The notes beneath the pieces were generated by a model. The model did not search any database and was not told the DNA's origin. It saw only the letters and a list, made by a program, of their open reading frames with translations. From assembly GCF_030548175.1 (NCBI RefSeq), contig NZ_JAUORX010000005.1, forward strand, positions 62,001-126,000: a stretch of DNA of 64,000 nt, read 5' to 3'. Position 1 is the stretch's first letter, and the number at the start of each line of letters is the position of its first letter. Both the position numbers and the translations under genes were made by a program. The DNA is from Cognatishimia sp. 1_MG-2023 (lineage in GTDB: Bacteria > Pseudomonadota > Alphaproteobacteria > Rhodobacterales > Rhodobacteraceae). Of the stretch, positions 7,749 through 17,242 are shown piece by piece.

Positions 7749-8881
7749 TAAAGATCGGCGTGAAATTCTTCGGTTAAGAATCGGACGACATCGCGCATGG
7801 CTTCGGCTTTGTCTTTACCAGCGGCGAGCGAGTCGTTGAGAACCCGTCGTTGTTGCTCCGAGCTATTGCCTTTTTGTGCGATGGTTAGGCTGTTTTCGAT
7901 CTCTGCAGTGGATTGTAGAAATTCGGCGTCCTCTTGGGTGAGTTCAATAAGCTCGCGTGTCAGTTCCTCGAAGGGGACAATCTTACGTTTGCCAAAGTCG
8001 ATTAAGCCTTCAGAGGTGCCATAGCGTTGGGCGCGCCATCGGTTTTCTTGGATCAAGAAACGATCATACATCCGCCAACGTTGGTTTTGGGTTTGAAGAC
8101 GGTAGAGCATGCGCGCCAATGCTTGATTGAGCGCCGCTAAGGTGAGCGTTGTTTCAAGCCGTGGGGATACGTCGCAAATGCGGGTTTCGAGGGTTGGATA
8201 TTTGCTGGAGGGGCGCAAGTCCCACCAGATTTTTGAAGAATCCTCGATCACACCGATCATTTTGAGCGCTTCGACAGACCGTTCCCATTGGCTCCAGCTG
8301 TCCATGATCTGGGGAAGGCCGGTGCGCGGGAGGTTGTCAAAGACGGTCAGGCGGTAACAGCTTAGGCCGGTGTCATCGCCTTGCCAGAACGGAGATGATC
8401 CAGAGAGCGCCAGTAAATGCGGTAGGAAATAACTCAGCTGGTTCATGATATCGATGCGCGTTTCACGGCTTTGGATGCCAACATGAACATGCATGCCGCA
8501 GATCAGCATCCGGCGGGCCACGCCGCCAAGCGTGGATTGCAGGGTGTTGTACCGATCTTTGTTCGTATGTTTTTGGTCGCGCCAATCGCTGAAGGGGTGG
8601 CACGAGGCAGCGATAGGGGCCAAGTTGTGTTTGGCGGCAACGCGGGCGACAGTGCTGCGGAGGCGTTTTAGATCTTCGCGGGCGTCAGATACGGTGGCGC
8701 AGACGCGGGTTCCGATTTCAATCTGACAGTCTAGAAATTCAGGTGACACTTGCCCTTCGAGTTCTGACTGGCATTCTTCCATTAGGGCGGCGGGAGCGGG
8801 GGCGAGATCAAGGCTGTCTTTATCGACAAGCAGGTATTCTTCTTCGATACCGATTGTGAAATCAGGTGCTTTTAAGGGCAT
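7748..8881 (-). CDS. Carboxylate-amine ligase, YbdK / glutamate-cysteine ligase 2 family
   Basis: A 377-residue ATP-dependent ligase of the GCS2 family. Motifs: the N-terminal [10 protein letters not shown] (residues 11-20), the metal/ATP region [10 protein letters not shown], the HVHVGI strand ([13 protein letters not shown]) and [20 protein letters not shown]. Proteins of this group show weak gamma-glutamylcysteine ligase activity in vitro (E. coli YbdK), but the true substrate is generally not known. The start ATG at 8881 has AGGAAC-like purines upstream. The gene is followed by the valine genes and preceded, 89 bases away, by a SpoIIAA-like protein on the same strand. A link to valine breakdown is not suggested by the sequence. 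Confidence 0.9.
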   Translation of the reverse strand: MPLKAPDFTIGIEEEYLLVDKDSLDLAPAPAALMEECQSELEGQVSPEFLDCQIEIGTRVCATVSDAREDLKRLRSTVARVAAKHNLAPIAASCHPFSDWRDQKHTNKDRYNTLQSTLGGVARRMLICGMHVHVGIQSRETRIDIMNQLSYFLPHLLALSGSSPFWQGDDTGLSCYRLTVFDNLPRTGLPQIMDSWSQWERSVEALKMIGVIEDSSKIWWDLRPSSKYPTLETRICDVSPRLETTLTLAALNQALARMLYRLQTQNQRWRMYDRFLIQENRWRAQRYGTSEGLIDFGKRKIVPFEELTRELIELTQEDAEFLQSTAEIENSLTIAQKGNSSEQQRRVLNDSLAAGKDKAEAMRDVVRFLTEEFHADL

Positions 8882-8970
8882 TGTTCCTCCACCGCGAAAT
8901 TTCCGCTTACTTTTTATGCAAGTAAGGCCGCAATTTCAGGGGGATGCAAGCAAGTAGGCCCGGATCGGTT

Positions 8971-9414
8971 TTATGTGGTCGCTGCGGAAAGCTGTCTTTG
9001 TGCCTGTGCGCGAATGCAGGTGAACGCCCGTTTGGTATCGGGCAGGAAGCTTGGCAATTCGTTGGCATCGCGGAAGACATCAACTTTGACGTGGTCGGTC
9101 ATGGCCGCCAAAGACTGCATGATACGGGTCATGCCAAAGGCGAGATCTTCGGGAGCGTAGAGCACCAAGTGAAGAAGAAGGCCCCGTGTTTTATAGTGGC
9201 GCGCCAGTTTTCCGTGGGTGGCGTTGACGTGTTCAAATGTCATATCCGTGCCGGAGACTTCGGATAGGTCTACAAGGATGACCAATCTGTTGTCCGTATC
9301 CGGAGAAATGCGGTCATCTACATGCCATCCAATGATGTCATGAGGCTCAATTTGACCAAAACACCTTACAAATAAGATGTTTTCATCTGGGAGGGGAATG
9401 GTTTCGGTTGGCAT
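8971..9414 (-). CDS. SpoIIAA/STAS-like small protein, unknown function
   Basis: A 147-residue soluble protein. The pattern fits a SpoIIAA-like or STAS-like alpha/beta fold: strand (ILFVRCFGQI), a segment with LVILVDLSEVSGTDMTFEHVNA, strand (LLLHLVLYAPEDLAFGMTRIMQ) and a final helix. No catalytic motif is visible. Similar proteins are common in Rhodobacterales and have no assigned role that I know. It is followed by the YbdK-like ligase on the same strand with an 89-base gap. The upstream region is AT-rich and carries a 12-bp palindrome (9506-9517). Function is left open. Confidence 0.75.
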   Translation of the reverse strand: MPTETIPLPDENILFVRCFGQIEPHDIIGWHVDDRISPDTDNRLVILVDLSEVSGTDMTFEHVNATHGKLARHYKTRGLLLHLVLYAPEDLAFGMTRIMQSLAAMTDHVKVDVFRDANELPSFLPDTKRAFTCIRAQAQRQLSAATT

Positions 9415-9548
9415 TCTATGAAATACAATCTTGAGTGGTGTATATTTCGTTAATTTTTGATGTTGCTCAATATGTTAGCGAATCTACGTGTCTTTTTAGT
9501 ATTCGGTTCTTAAGAACGCATTTCAACCTATTGTTGTTATAAATAATG

Positions 9549-9575
9549 AAAAAACCCGCCGTGAATGGCGGGTTT
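9549..9575 (-). terminator. Rho-independent terminator of mmsA
   Basis: A 9-bp stem (aaacccgcc / ggcgggttt, loop gtgaat) lies 34 bases after the mmsA stop. Read on the minus strand it is followed by a run of six T. Confidence 0.9.
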
Positions 9576-9608
9576 CCTAATTTGTTAGCAGCTCAAGACC
9601 TGCGGATA

Positions 9609-11108
9609 TTAGTCCATAGGTTTGAAGTTGAACTCGCCACCTTCTTTGATGCCAGATGGCCAGCGCGATGTGATCGTTTTGGTGCGCGTATAGAACTTAA
9701 ACGCATCTGGGCCGTGCTGGTTCAGGTCACCAAAGGCGGATTTCTTCCAGCCACCAAATGTGTGGTAGGCCAAAGGCACAGGGATTGGAACGTTGATACC
9801 GATCATGCCGATGTTGATCCGGTTTGCGAAATCACGTGCGGTGTCGCCATCGCGTGTATAGATCGCAGTGCCGTTGCCGTATTCATGGTCCATCGCGTAG
9901 GCCAGAGCCTCATCATATGTTTCCGCACGGACTGTGGACAGAACTGGGCCAAAGATTTCTTGCTTGTAGATGTCCATGTCTGTTGTGACGTTGTCAAACA
10001 AGCTTGGGCCAACAAAGAACCCATCTTCGTAACCTTGTAGGCTAAAGTTACGACCGTCGACGACCAAAGAGGCGCCTTGATCTACGCCGGTTTGTACCAG
10101 ACGTTCGATGTTGGCTTTTGCCGCGCCGGTTACAACAGGACCGTAGTCCACGTCGTCGCCAGATGTGTATGGGCCAACTTTCAGCGTTTCAACGCGCGGG
10201 ATCAGCTTTTCGATCAAACGATCCGCTGTTTCTTTGCCCACTGGAACAGCGACAGAGATCGCCATGCAGCGTTCGCCTGCAGCGCCGTAACCTGCGCCAA
10301 TCAGCGCGTCTGCTGCCAGGTCAAGATCTGCGTCTGGCATGATGATCATGTGGTTTTTCGCGCCGCCAAAGCACTGAACGCGTTTACCTTGGGCACAGCC
10401 TGTGCCGTAGATGTATTCTGCGATTGGGGTTGAGCCGACGAAGCCAACGGATTGGATTGTGTCGTTATAGAGGATCGCATCAACGGCTTCTTTGTCGCCA
10501 TTCACAACCTGCAGAACGCCTTTTGGCAGGCCTGCTTCTTCCATTAGTTCCGCGAGCATCAGAGGGACGGATGGATCACGCTCTGATGGTTTGAGGATGA
10601 AAGCGTTGCCGCAGGCGATTGCGGGTGCAAACATCCACATTGGGATCATGGCTGGGAAGTTGAATGGTGTGATGCCCGCAGTTACGCCAAGCGCTTGGCG
10701 CATGGAGTACATGTCGATGCCTGGGCCCGCGCTGTCGGTGAAGTCACCTTTGAGCAGTTCAGGGGCGCCGATGCAGTATTCTGCCACTTCGAGGCCACGC
10801 TGTACGTCGCCTTTGGCGTCTGGGATGGTTTTGCCGTGCTCGCGAGACAGGGCTTCAGCCAGTTTGTCCATGTCGCGGTTTAGCAGGCCAACGAAAGCCA
10901 TAAGCACACGTGCGCGGCGCTGTGGGTTTACTTTGGCCCAGCCGACTTGTGCCTCTGCGGCGATTTCGACGGCTTTGTCCATTTCTTCTTTGCTGGCCAA
11001 AGGAACTTTGGCTTGGACTTCGCCCGTTGCTGGGTTGAAGACATCAGCGAAACGGCCAGATGTGCCTTTGACGTGTTCGCCGTTGATGTAGTGAGTCAGC
11101 TCTTGCAT
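9609..11108 (-). CDS. mmsA: CoA-acylating methylmalonate-semialdehyde dehydrogenase
   Basis: A 499-residue NAD-dependent aldehyde dehydrogenase that converts methylmalonate semialdehyde to propionyl-CoA, the last step of valine (and part of inositol/thymine) breakdown. The start at 11108 has GGAG upstream and fits family length (about 500); the open frame extends further but lacks a site. Motifs: GITPFNFPAMIPMWM, the NAD-binding GSTPIAEYIY, the catalytic cysteine in GAAGERCMAIS and the C-terminal GGWKKSAFGDLNQHG. The ERCMA context without the Glu of hydrolytic ALDHs is typical of the CoA-acylating group. It ends at a strong terminator. A LysR gene is divergent and is the likely regulator. Confidence 0.97.
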   Translation of the reverse strand: MQELTHYINGEHVKGTSGRFADVFNPATGEVQAKVPLASKEEMDKAVEIAAEAQVGWAKVNPQRRARVLMAFVGLLNRDMDKLAEALSREHGKTIPDAKGDVQRGLEVAEYCIGAPELLKGDFTDSAGPGIDMYSMRQALGVTAGITPFNFPAMIPMWMFAPAIACGNAFILKPSERDPSVPLMLAELMEEAGLPKGVLQVVNGDKEAVDAILYNDTIQSVGFVGSTPIAEYIYGTGCAQGKRVQCFGGAKNHMIIMPDADLDLAADALIGAGYGAAGERCMAISVAVPVGKETADRLIEKLIPRVETLKVGPYTSGDDVDYGPVVTGAAKANIERLVQTGVDQGASLVVDGRNFSLQGYEDGFFVGPSLFDNVTTDMDIYKQEIFGPVLSTVRAETYDEALAYAMDHEYGNGTAIYTRDGDTARDFANRINIGMIGINVPIPVPLAYHTFGGWKKSAFGDLNQHGPDAFKFYTRTKTITSRWPSGIKEGGEFNFKPMD

Positions 11109-11146
11109 GGGATTCTCCGGTGACAATGTTAAGGGCAGTCTAATCT

Positions 11147-11200
11147 TGCAAAAACGCCGGTAACAGCGGTAATATGCCAAAGTGGTTTTGCATTTTTGCA
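11147..11200. promoter_or_regulatory. mmsA / LysR divergent control region with inverted repeat
   Basis: tgcaaaaa at 11147-11154 and its complement tttttgca at 11193-11200 flank the gap between the two start codons, with a second ttttgca at 11186-11192. LysR proteins usually bind dyads between divergent genes, so this is a likely binding region. The exact site is not defined. Confidence 0.4.
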
Positions 11201-11214
11201 TGATGGAGATTGTC

Positions 11215-12111
11215 GTGACACCTCAATGGGATGACTTGCGCGTGTTTTTGGCTGTAGCGCGGGATGAGAGCCTATCGAAGGCAGCGGCACGGCTAAAGAT
11301 TGACCCGGCAACGGTCGGGCGACGCGTGGCGCGGCTTGAAGATGCTTATGCGACGCCTTTGTTTCAGAAGTCTCAGGCAGGTTATGCGCTGACGGATATG
11401 GGGCAGCGGTTGATGGTGCATGCGCTGCGTGCAGAGCAATCCATGGAAATGGCCGCTGAGGAAATGAGTGGGACAACTGGGGGGCTGACTGGGCAGATAC
11501 GGATTGGGGCACCAGACGGGGCTGCGAATTTTCTGTTACCGCAGGTTTGCGCCCAGATTGGCGAAGAGAACCCAGAGCTTGAAATACAGATTGTCGCCTT
11601 GCCGCGTTTGATTAGCCTGTCAAAGCGCGAGGCGGATTTTGTTGTGGCTGTTAGCCCGCCGACGGCTGGGCGGTTGATGGTGCAGAAAATTGCTGATTAT
11701 CACTTAAGTTTAGCTGGATCTGAGGAATATCTGGCGAAATATGAACCGATCCAATCAGTGCGAGACCTGCAAAATCATCGGATCGTCGGGTATATTCCCG
11801 ATATGATTTTTGACAAAGAATTGGATTATCTTAAGGAGATTGGTTTGGAGAAACCTAATCTTGGATCCAATTCGGTATCTGTTCAAATGAATTGGGTGCG
11901 GCAAGGGGGAGGTTTGGGAATTGTTCACGATTTCGCATTACCGTCCGTTCCCGGCGTAAAGCGCATCCTGCAGGAACAAGTCAGCCTGTCGCGCGCATTT
12001 TACTTGGTTCGTCATGAGGATGACAAGCGGTTAGAGCGATTAAATCGTTTTGCTGAAGCACTTTGTAACGGATTGCGCAAAGAGGTGATGCGGCTTGAGG
12101 CGCTGACTTGA
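11215..12111 (+). CDS. LysR-family regulator, probable regulator of mmsA
   Basis: A 298-residue LysR protein. The DNA-binding helix-turn-helix is at residues about 3-60 (WDDLRVFLAVARDESLSKAAARLKIDPATVGRRVARLE), followed by the periplasmic-binding-like effector domain. The start is taken as GTG at 11215: GGAGA lies six bases before it and the fold begins at once (TPQWDDL). ATG codons at 11200 and 11203 are alternatives without a ribosome site. It is transcribed divergently from mmsA across about 106 bases. Autoregulation and control of mmsA by a valine-derived effector are inferred from this arrangement only. A 60-base gap separates it from the CBS protein gene. Confidence 0.9.
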   Translation: MTPQWDDLRVFLAVARDESLSKAAARLKIDPATVGRRVARLEDAYATPLFQKSQAGYALTDMGQRLMVHALRAEQSMEMAAEEMSGTTGGLTGQIRIGAPDGAANFLLPQVCAQIGEENPELEIQIVALPRLISLSKREADFVVAVSPPTAGRLMVQKIADYHLSLAGSEEYLAKYEPIQSVRDLQNHRIVGYIPDMIFDKELDYLKEIGLEKPNLGSNSVSVQMNWVRQGGGLGIVHDFALPSVPGVKRILQEQVSLSRAFYLVRHEDDKRLERLNRFAEALCNGLRKEVMRLEALT

Positions 12112-12172
12112 CTTTTGCATTTGTTGCGACGACGCTGAGGTATATGAAATTTATTTACGGAGTTATCCATCT

Positions 12173-12607
12173 ATGCTCGTACAGCAAATTCTGAAGGAAA
12201 AAGGTGACGAAGGTGTCGTGACGGTCCAGCCAGGAACGCTGGTACAGGAAGCGGCCAAAATTCTTGCCGACCGCAGAATTGGTACAGTGGTCGTTTCTAA
12301 GACTGGGAAAACGGCGGATGGCATCGTTTCTGAACGTGATATTGTGCGTGAGCTAGGCTCTCGTGGGGCTGCCTGCATGAGCGATAAGGTCGATGATCTG
12401 ATGACCTCTAAGTTGGTGACCTGCACCCTAAGCGATGATGCGGTTATGGTTATGGAAAAGATGACCGAAGGGCGGTTCCGCCATATGCCGGTTGTGGAAA
12501 ATGGCGAATTGCTGGGTCTGATCACCCTTGGCGATGTTGTGAAGGCACGGCTAACGGAACTCGCCATGGAAAAAGATGCATTAGAAGGCATGATTATGGG
12601 GCATTAA
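12173..12607 (+). CDS. CBS-domain pair protein
   Basis: A 144-residue protein made of two CBS motifs and little else. CBS1 spans about residues 8-60 (VTVQPGTLVQEAAKILADRRIGTVVV...GIVSERDIVREL). CBS2 spans about 75-130 (MTSKLVTCTLSDDAVMVMEKMTEGRFRHMPVVENGELLGLITLGDVV). Such stand-alone pairs bind adenine nucleotides and are thought to act as energy-state sensors, but the partner is usually unknown. A short gap (91 bases) separates it from coaD on the same strand; they may be cotranscribed. The start ATG at 12173 is the first in frame and follows GGAGTT. Confidence 0.9.
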   Translation: MLVQQILKEKGDEGVVTVQPGTLVQEAAKILADRRIGTVVVSKTGKTADGIVSERDIVRELGSRGAACMSDKVDDLMTSKLVTCTLSDDAVMVMEKMTEGRFRHMPVVENGELLGLITLGDVVKARLTELAMEKDALEGMIMGH

Positions 12608-12698
12608 CGCCCCGTCGTTTTCCTATGCGACAGTTGTTCTCTTGCAATTTGGTACGCAATATTGTTGCGTGCGCGCAATAGAAATTCGGAGACTAGCG

Positions 12699-13193
12699 AT
12701 GCGCATTGGCCTTTACCCCGGTACATTCGACCCGATTACATTGGGTCACATCGATATTATTCGTCGCGCATCTGTTTTGGTCGACAGATTGGTCATTGGT
12801 GTTGCCATCAATCGTGACAAAGGACCGTTGTTCAATTTGGAAGAGCGGGTGGCCATGATTGAGGCGGAATGCGAGACGCTGTCTGCTGAGACGGGCACTG
12901 AGATTATTGCGCATCCCTTTGAAAACTTGCTGATCGACTGTGCGAAAGAAGTAGACGCGCAGGTGATTGTTCGCGGTCTACGAGCTGTGACTGATTTCGA
13001 ATATGAATATCAGATGGTTGGAATGAACAGGGCGTTGGATTCCAGCATCGAGACTGTGTTCTTGATGGCGGATGCACAGCATCAGGCGATTGCGTCAAAG
13101 CTGGTGAAAGAGATAGCGCGGTTGGATGGGAATGTCAGCAAGTTTGTGACGCCCATGGTAAACGACGCGTTGAAGGATCGTTTGGGAAAATAA
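12699..13193 (+). CDS. coaD: Phosphopantetheine adenylyltransferase
   Basis: A 164-residue enzyme for the fourth step of coenzyme A synthesis: it joins ATP and 4'-phosphopantetheine to give dephospho-CoA. The nucleotidyltransferase motif GTFDPITLGHIDII starts at residue 8. Later motifs are VIVRGLRAVTDFEYEYQM and the ISS-like SKLVKEIARL region. The length is typical (about 160). The start at 12699 is preceded by CGGAGA and matches the family N-terminus (MRIGLYPGTFDP); the open frame begins upstream at 12642 without support. A strong hairpin terminator follows at once. Confidence 0.98.
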   Translation: MRIGLYPGTFDPITLGHIDIIRRASVLVDRLVIGVAINRDKGPLFNLEERVAMIEAECETLSAETGTEIIAHPFENLLIDCAKEVDAQVIVRGLRAVTDFEYEYQMVGMNRALDSSIETVFLMADAQHQAIASKLVKEIARLDGNVSKFVTPMVNDALKDRLGK

Positions 13194-13216
13194 CCTGAAT
13201 TAGATCGCTAGAATTG

Positions 13217-13246
13217 AAAAGGGCGGCCCATGAGGCCGCCCTTTTT
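13217..13246. terminator. Bidirectional terminator between coaD and tkt
   Basis: gggcggcc / ggccgccc with a five-base loop (13221-13241), flanked by four A on the left and five T on the right. It can stop coaD (plus) and tkt (minus). Confidence 0.92.
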
Positions 13247-13265
13247 ATGCAGTGTTGCCTGAGGC

Positions 13266-15287
13266 TTAGAGCATATCTTTGACGTTTTGGGCCACGTTTT
13301 CCGCGGTGATGCCGAATTTCTCAAAGAGCTGACCTGCCGGCGCGGATGCGCCGAAGCTGTCCATGCCGACAAATGCGGCTTTGCCGTTTTTGCCGCGCTC
13401 GCCGAGCAACCATTGATCCCAACCTTGGCGTACGCCTGCTTCGATACCGACGCGCACTGGGCCCGCTGGTAGAACCTTGCGGCGGTAGCTTTCGTCCTGC
13501 TCTGCAAAGAGCTCCATGCATGGCATGGATACAACGCGTGTACCGATGCCTTCGGCTTGCAGGATGTCACGGGCTTTCATCGCCACTTCGACTTCGGAAC
13601 CGGTTGCGATCAGGATCGCTTGGCGTTTGCCTTCGGCGTCAGCCAAGACGTAGGCGCCTTGTTCGGTCAGGTTCTTCAGTTTGTGCTCTGTGCGCAGGGT
13701 CGGAAGACCTTGGCGGGTGAGGGCCATGACGGATGGGGTTGTTTTGGTTGTGACCGCAATTTCCCAAGCTTCGGCTGTTTCCACGGTATCCGCTGGGCGG
13801 AATACGTAGGTGTTTGGCGTGGAGCGAGAAATCGCAACATGCTCTACCGGCTGGTGGGTTGGGCCATCTTCGCCAACACCGATGGAATCGTGTGTCATGA
13901 CAAAGACCGTTGGGATTTTCATCAGGGCCGCAAGACGCATGGATGGGCGGGCATAGTCTGTGAAGGCCATGAATGTACCGCCGTATGCGCGCATACCGCC
14001 GTGTAGGTTCATACCGTTCATTGCAGCGGCCATGCCGTGCTCGCGGATGCCCCAATAGATGTAGCGGCCGCCACGGTTGCCCGTGTCGAACATGCCAAGG
14101 TCATCTGTTTTGGTGTTGTTGGAACCTGTTAGGTCAGCAGAGCCGCCAACGGTTTCATGCATCACGTTGTTGATGACCTGAAGCGCCATTTCAGAGGACT
14201 TACGTGTCGCAACTTTTGGCTGCTCTTCGGAAATCTGCTTTTTCAGGGCTTTGATCGCCGCTGACAGTTTCTTTGGTGCTTCAAGTGCGTAGGCACGGTT
14301 GAACTTGGCTTGTTTCTGGCTGGAAACTTCTGCGAAGCGACCTTCCCATGCTGCGCGATCTGCGGCACCGCGGGAACCGATGGCTTCCCATTGTGCTTTG
14401 ATGTCAGCAGGGATTTCAAAGGAACCGTAGGACCAGCCCCAGTTGTCTTTTGCGGCTTTCAGCTGCTCTGGATCTGTCAGAGCGCCGTGGCCTTTGGACG
14501 TATCTTGTGCTGCGTGGCCCAGAGCGATGTGGGTTTTGCAGGCGATCATGGATGGTTTTTTGGACTTTTTCGCAGCTTCGATCGCGGCGTCGATCTGTTC
14601 TGGATCGTGGCCGTCGATTTCTTGAACGTGCCAGCCGGACGCTTTGAAACGCTGAACTTGGTTGGTGCGATCAGACAGATCAACGGTGCCGTCGATGGTG
14701 ATGTTGTTGTTGTCCCAGAAGACAACAAGCTTGCCCAGCTGGTGACGACCGGCGATGCCGATGGCCTCTTGGCTGATGCCTTCCATCAAGCAACCGTCGC
14801 CTGCAATCACATAGGTGTGGTGATCGACGATCTTTTTGCCGAATTGCGCGCGCTGCATTTCTTCGGCAATCGCGAAACCGATGGAGTTGGCAATACCTTG
14901 CCCCAATGGGCCGGTTGTTGTTTCAACGGCGTCCAGAAGGAAGTTTTCTGGGTGACCGGCCGTCAACGCGCCAAGCTGGCGGAAGTTTTTGATCTGGTCC
15001 AGCGTGACTTGTTTGTCGCCTGCGAGGTGGAGCAGAGCATAGATCAGCATAGAGCCATGGCCCGCTGACAAAATGAAACGATCGCGGTCAGGCCACTGTG
15101 GGTTAGACGCGTCAAATTTCAGATGTTTTTCAAAGAGTACGGTCGCAACATCCGCCATGCCGATTGGCATACCAGTGTGGCCGGAGTTGGCGGCAGCAAC
15201 GGCATCAAGCGCGAGGGCGCGAATTGCGGTGGCTTTCATCCAGTGGTCAGGATTTTTAGCTTTCAGAGCGGCGAGATCCACGGGCAT
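13266..15287 (-). CDS. tkt: Transketolase
   Basis: A 673-residue thiamine diphosphate enzyme of the pentose phosphate pathway; it moves two-carbon units between sugar phosphates. Motifs: N-terminal [14 protein letters not shown], the metal/TPP-binding [13 protein letters not shown]...[13 protein letters not shown], and the transketolase signature in the middle domain ([14 protein letters not shown]). The C-terminal third is the usual transketolase C domain. Length fits the family (about 660-680). The start at 15287 follows AAGGAC. It is a monocistronic gene, divergent from the coiled-coil gene partner of zapA, and ends at the shared terminator with coaD. Confidence 0.98.
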   Translation of the reverse strand: MPVDLAALKAKNPDHWMKATAIRALALDAVAAANSGHTGMPIGMADVATVLFEKHLKFDASNPQWPDRDRFILSAGHGSMLIYALLHLAGDKQVTLDQIKNFRQLGALTAGHPENFLLDAVETTTGPLGQGIANSIGFAIAEEMQRAQFGKKIVDHHTYVIAGDGCLMEGISQEAIGIAGRHQLGKLVVFWDNNNITIDGTVDLSDRTNQVQRFKASGWHVQEIDGHDPEQIDAAIEAAKKSKKPSMIACKTHIALGHAAQDTSKGHGALTDPEQLKAAKDNWGWSYGSFEIPADIKAQWEAIGSRGAADRAAWEGRFAEVSSQKQAKFNRAYALEAPKKLSAAIKALKKQISEEQPKVATRKSSEMALQVINNVMHETVGGSADLTGSNNTKTDDLGMFDTGNRGGRYIYWGIREHGMAAAMNGMNLHGGMRAYGGTFMAFTDYARPSMRLAALMKIPTVFVMTHDSIGVGEDGPTHQPVEHVAISRSTPNTYVFRPADTVETAEAWEIAVTTKTTPSVMALTRQGLPTLRTEHKLKNLTEQGAYVLADAEGKRQAILIATGSEVEVAMKARDILQAEGIGTRVVSMPCMELFAEQDESYRRKVLPAGPVRVGIEAGVRQGWDQWLLGERGKNGKAAFVGMDSFGASAPAGQLFEKFGITAENVAQNVKDML

Positions 15288-15505
15288 CGTCCTTTGATTT
15301 ATCGTGTGGTTTAGCGCTCAATAACAGGGTTCTGCATAAGATCAAGGATTGCCTTGCCGGCAGGATTAAGCGCATCCCGCAAGTGATTGATGTTAAAGGG
15401 GGCGCAATTTCCCGGACCTTTGGTTAAACTCGCTAAAAGTCGAACGCGCGCGCGATTCGTTGTTGCGCAGTATTGATAGTTACGAGGGATGAAAGGACGA
15501 GGGGC

Positions 15506-16102
15506 ATGAGCGAGATTGCAGATCTTGAAAATAGGTTGTCCGCCGCCCTGGACAGGATCGCACAGGGTCTTGATCAGTTTGGCAATGATGCCGGCAGCAG
15601 CGAGACTGCCGCGCCGGTCGAAGATCGGTCTGGTGAAATTGCCACTCTGAAAGCTGCACTTGAAGAGGAACGCGGTGCGAAGGCTGCGTTGGAAACCAAG
15701 CTTGCGGCGGCCTCTGTTGTCCAAGATTTGGGCATTGCAAAAGATGACAATGTGGATGTGATGGCCGAGATTGCCGCGCTGAAACAGGCCCACGAAGCAG
15801 AGTTGGACCGGATGCGCATGGCCGCAGCGGCGGAACGCGAAGCTTGGGAAGGGTTGAACAGCCGTCTGGTGCGGATGCGTCGGTCTAACAAGTTGATGCG
15901 GACAAACACAATTGCTCTGCGGCAGGCCGCGGCGGATATGGTGGTGGATGCCACTTTGATCAATCAGTCGTTGCAGGTGGAATTGGATGCATTGTTGGCC
16001 GCGCAAGAGCTTGAGCGTGCCGAAGTTGATGTGGTCCTAAAGACATTGCAACCGATGTTGGGTGAACCAGAAAGCCTGAATGAGCTAGAGGAGACAGTCT
16101 GA
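15506..16102 (+). CDS. Coiled-coil protein upstream of ZapA (ZauP-like)
   Basis: A 198-residue protein, largely coiled coil: heptad-like stretches at about residues 4-35 (IADLENRLSAALDRIAQGLDQF), 48-75 (IATLKAALEEERGAKAALETKLAAA) and 95-190. No membrane segment is seen. It overlaps zapA by one base (TGATG). In Caulobacter a coiled-coil partner of ZapA (ZauP) is encoded immediately upstream of zapA and helps focus the FtsZ ring; the position and character here match. That identity is inferred from synteny and composition, not from an alignment. The start at 15506 is preceded by AGGACGAGGG. Confidence 0.8.
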   Translation: MSEIADLENRLSAALDRIAQGLDQFGNDAGSSETAAPVEDRSGEIATLKAALEEERGAKAALETKLAAASVVQDLGIAKDDNVDVMAEIAALKQAHEAELDRMRMAAAAEREAWEGLNSRLVRMRRSNKLMRTNTIALRQAAADMVVDATLINQSLQVELDALLAAQELERAEVDVVLKTLQPMLGEPESLNELEETV

Positions 16103-16497
16103 TGCCAGAAGTCGAAATCAGCATTGGTGGTCGTTCTTTTGAAGTTGCTTGCCAAGAGGGTGAACAGCATTTCCTACAGTCTGCAGCAAAGATGTTGGAC
16201 GACGAAGCGCGCGTCTTGGCAAGCCAGATTGGCCGTATCCCAGAAACACGTATGCTTTTGATGGCTGGTCTGATGTTGGCGGATAAATCCGCAGGCATGG
16301 AAGATCGTATGCGCGAGCTTGAAACCAAGGTTGCCGATCAGACGGCTGAATTGGAAAAGCTAAAGAATGCGCCAGCACCAGCCCCTGAGAAGGTTGAGGT
16401 TCCTGTGGTGCCGAGTTCTGTCAAAGACAGCCTTGCAGAGCTTGCAGCACGCGCAGAATCTTTGGCAAGCACAGTAGAAGAAAAGGCGGTCTCGTAA
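16102..16497 (+). CDS. zapA: Cell division protein ZapA
   Basis: A 131-residue FtsZ-associated protein. The N-terminal beta-hairpin domain (EVEISIGGRSFEVACQEGEQHFLQSAAKMLD) is typical of ZapA, and the second half is a coiled coil (EDRMRELETKVADQTAELEKLKN) followed by a Pro/Val-rich linker and a short helix. ZapA dimers crosslink FtsZ filaments at the division site. It overlaps the preceding coiled-coil gene by one base, which points to translational coupling. The stop codon lies inside the loop of a strong terminator hairpin. It is slightly longer than enterobacterial ZapA (about 109) because of the C-terminal tail. Confidence 0.93.
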   Translation: MPEVEISIGGRSFEVACQEGEQHFLQSAAKMLDDEARVLASQIGRIPETRMLLMAGLMLADKSAGMEDRMRELETKVADQTAELEKLKNAPAPAPEKVEVPVVPSSVKDSLAELAARAESLASTVEEKAVS

Positions 16498-16509
16498 GAG
16501 ACCGCCTTT
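16482..16509 (+). terminator. Terminator of the coiled-coil gene-zapA operon
   Basis: aaaggcggtctc / gagaccgccttt, a 12-bp stem with loop gtaa that contains part of the zapA stop codon. The T tract is short (three). Confidence 0.85.
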
Positions 16510-16534
16510 GGTAATTCACTGAATTTATAACAGT

Positions 16535-16897
16535 TTAGCCGTTCGCTTCGCGAATTTTGTCGGCCATTTCTTTGTTGTATGCGACGCCGTTGTCGTCGAA
16601 TGCTGTGTCCAGCTCGCCAGATAGCGTCATCTCTGTGATGATGTCGCAACCGCCAACAAATTCACCTTTGATGTAAAGCTGTGGGATTGTTGGCCAGTCA
16701 GAATAGTCTTTGATTCCTTGACGGATTTCTTCGTCAGCCAGAACGTTCACATCAGCATATTCAACGCCCATGTAGTTCAAAACGCCTGCAACGCGGCTGG
16801 AGAAGCCACACTGTGGCATCTCTTTTGTGCCTTTCATGAAAAGCACAACGTCGTTGGATTTTACGGTTTCTTCGATACGGGTATTAGCGTCGCTCAT
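16535..16897 (-). CDS. grxD: Monothiol glutaredoxin Grx4 family
   Basis: A 120-residue CGFS-type glutaredoxin. The active-site motif is CGFS ([12 protein letters not shown], Cys about residue 30), with the glutathione-binding [19 protein letters not shown] segment. CGFS glutaredoxins hold a [2Fe-2S] cluster with glutathione, often in a heterodimer with BolA, and help deliver clusters and signal iron status. The bolA gene lies 40 bases upstream on the same strand, which supports that pairing. Length is typical (about 110-120). Confidence 0.96.
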   Translation of the reverse strand: MSDANTRIEETVKSNDVVLFMKGTKEMPQCGFSSRVAGVLNYMGVEYADVNVLADEEIRQGIKDYSDWPTIPQLYIKGEFVGGCDIITEMTLSGELDTAFDDNGVAYNKEMADKIREANG

Positions 16898-16937
16898 TGC
16901 GATATCCTTTGGATGAGGCGGGAGACCGCCGAATTTG

Positions 16938-17174
16938 TTATTCCGGTATTTTGGTGGTCAGGGCGAGTGCATGTAGCTCGCCGTTGGAGCCATCCATTTT
17001 ACCCTTGAGGGCCGCGTATACGGCGCGTTGTTGTTGCACACGGTTCTTACCGCGGAAGCTTTCATCAACGACCTCGGCCGCGAAATGCGCGCCGTCGTCA
17101 CCTTGGACGATGACCTTGGCGTCAGGAAAAGCGTCGCGAATGAGTTGCTCGATTTCGAAAGCGGTGATGGGCAT
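16938..17174 (-). CDS. BolA-family protein
   Basis: A 78-residue BolA-type protein with the class II KH-like fold. Visible: N-terminal helix ([18 protein letters not shown]), central [31 protein letters not shown] with the conserved FxGxxRVxxxRxVY-type motif, and the C-terminal HALALTT. The conserved His residues fit cluster binding with a CGFS glutaredoxin, and grxD follows after 40 bases. The start at 17174 is chosen from the family N-terminus; the longer frame is not supported. It belongs to the IbaG-like short group rather than the longer BolA. Confidence 0.92.
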   Translation of the reverse strand: MPITAFEIEQLIRDAFPDAKVIVQGDDGAHFAAEVVDESFRGKNRVQQQRAVYAALKGKMDGSNGELHALALTTKIPE

Positions 17175-17242
17175 TTGTGCGGTCCTTGATATTTTTTCTG
17201 AATTTATGTGCGGCACGGACCAAGCGCAAGGGCCAGCGCGTA

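Noticed and set aside
12642-12698. Upstream extension of coaD to 12642
   Set aside because: The family N-terminus and ribosome site both support 12699.
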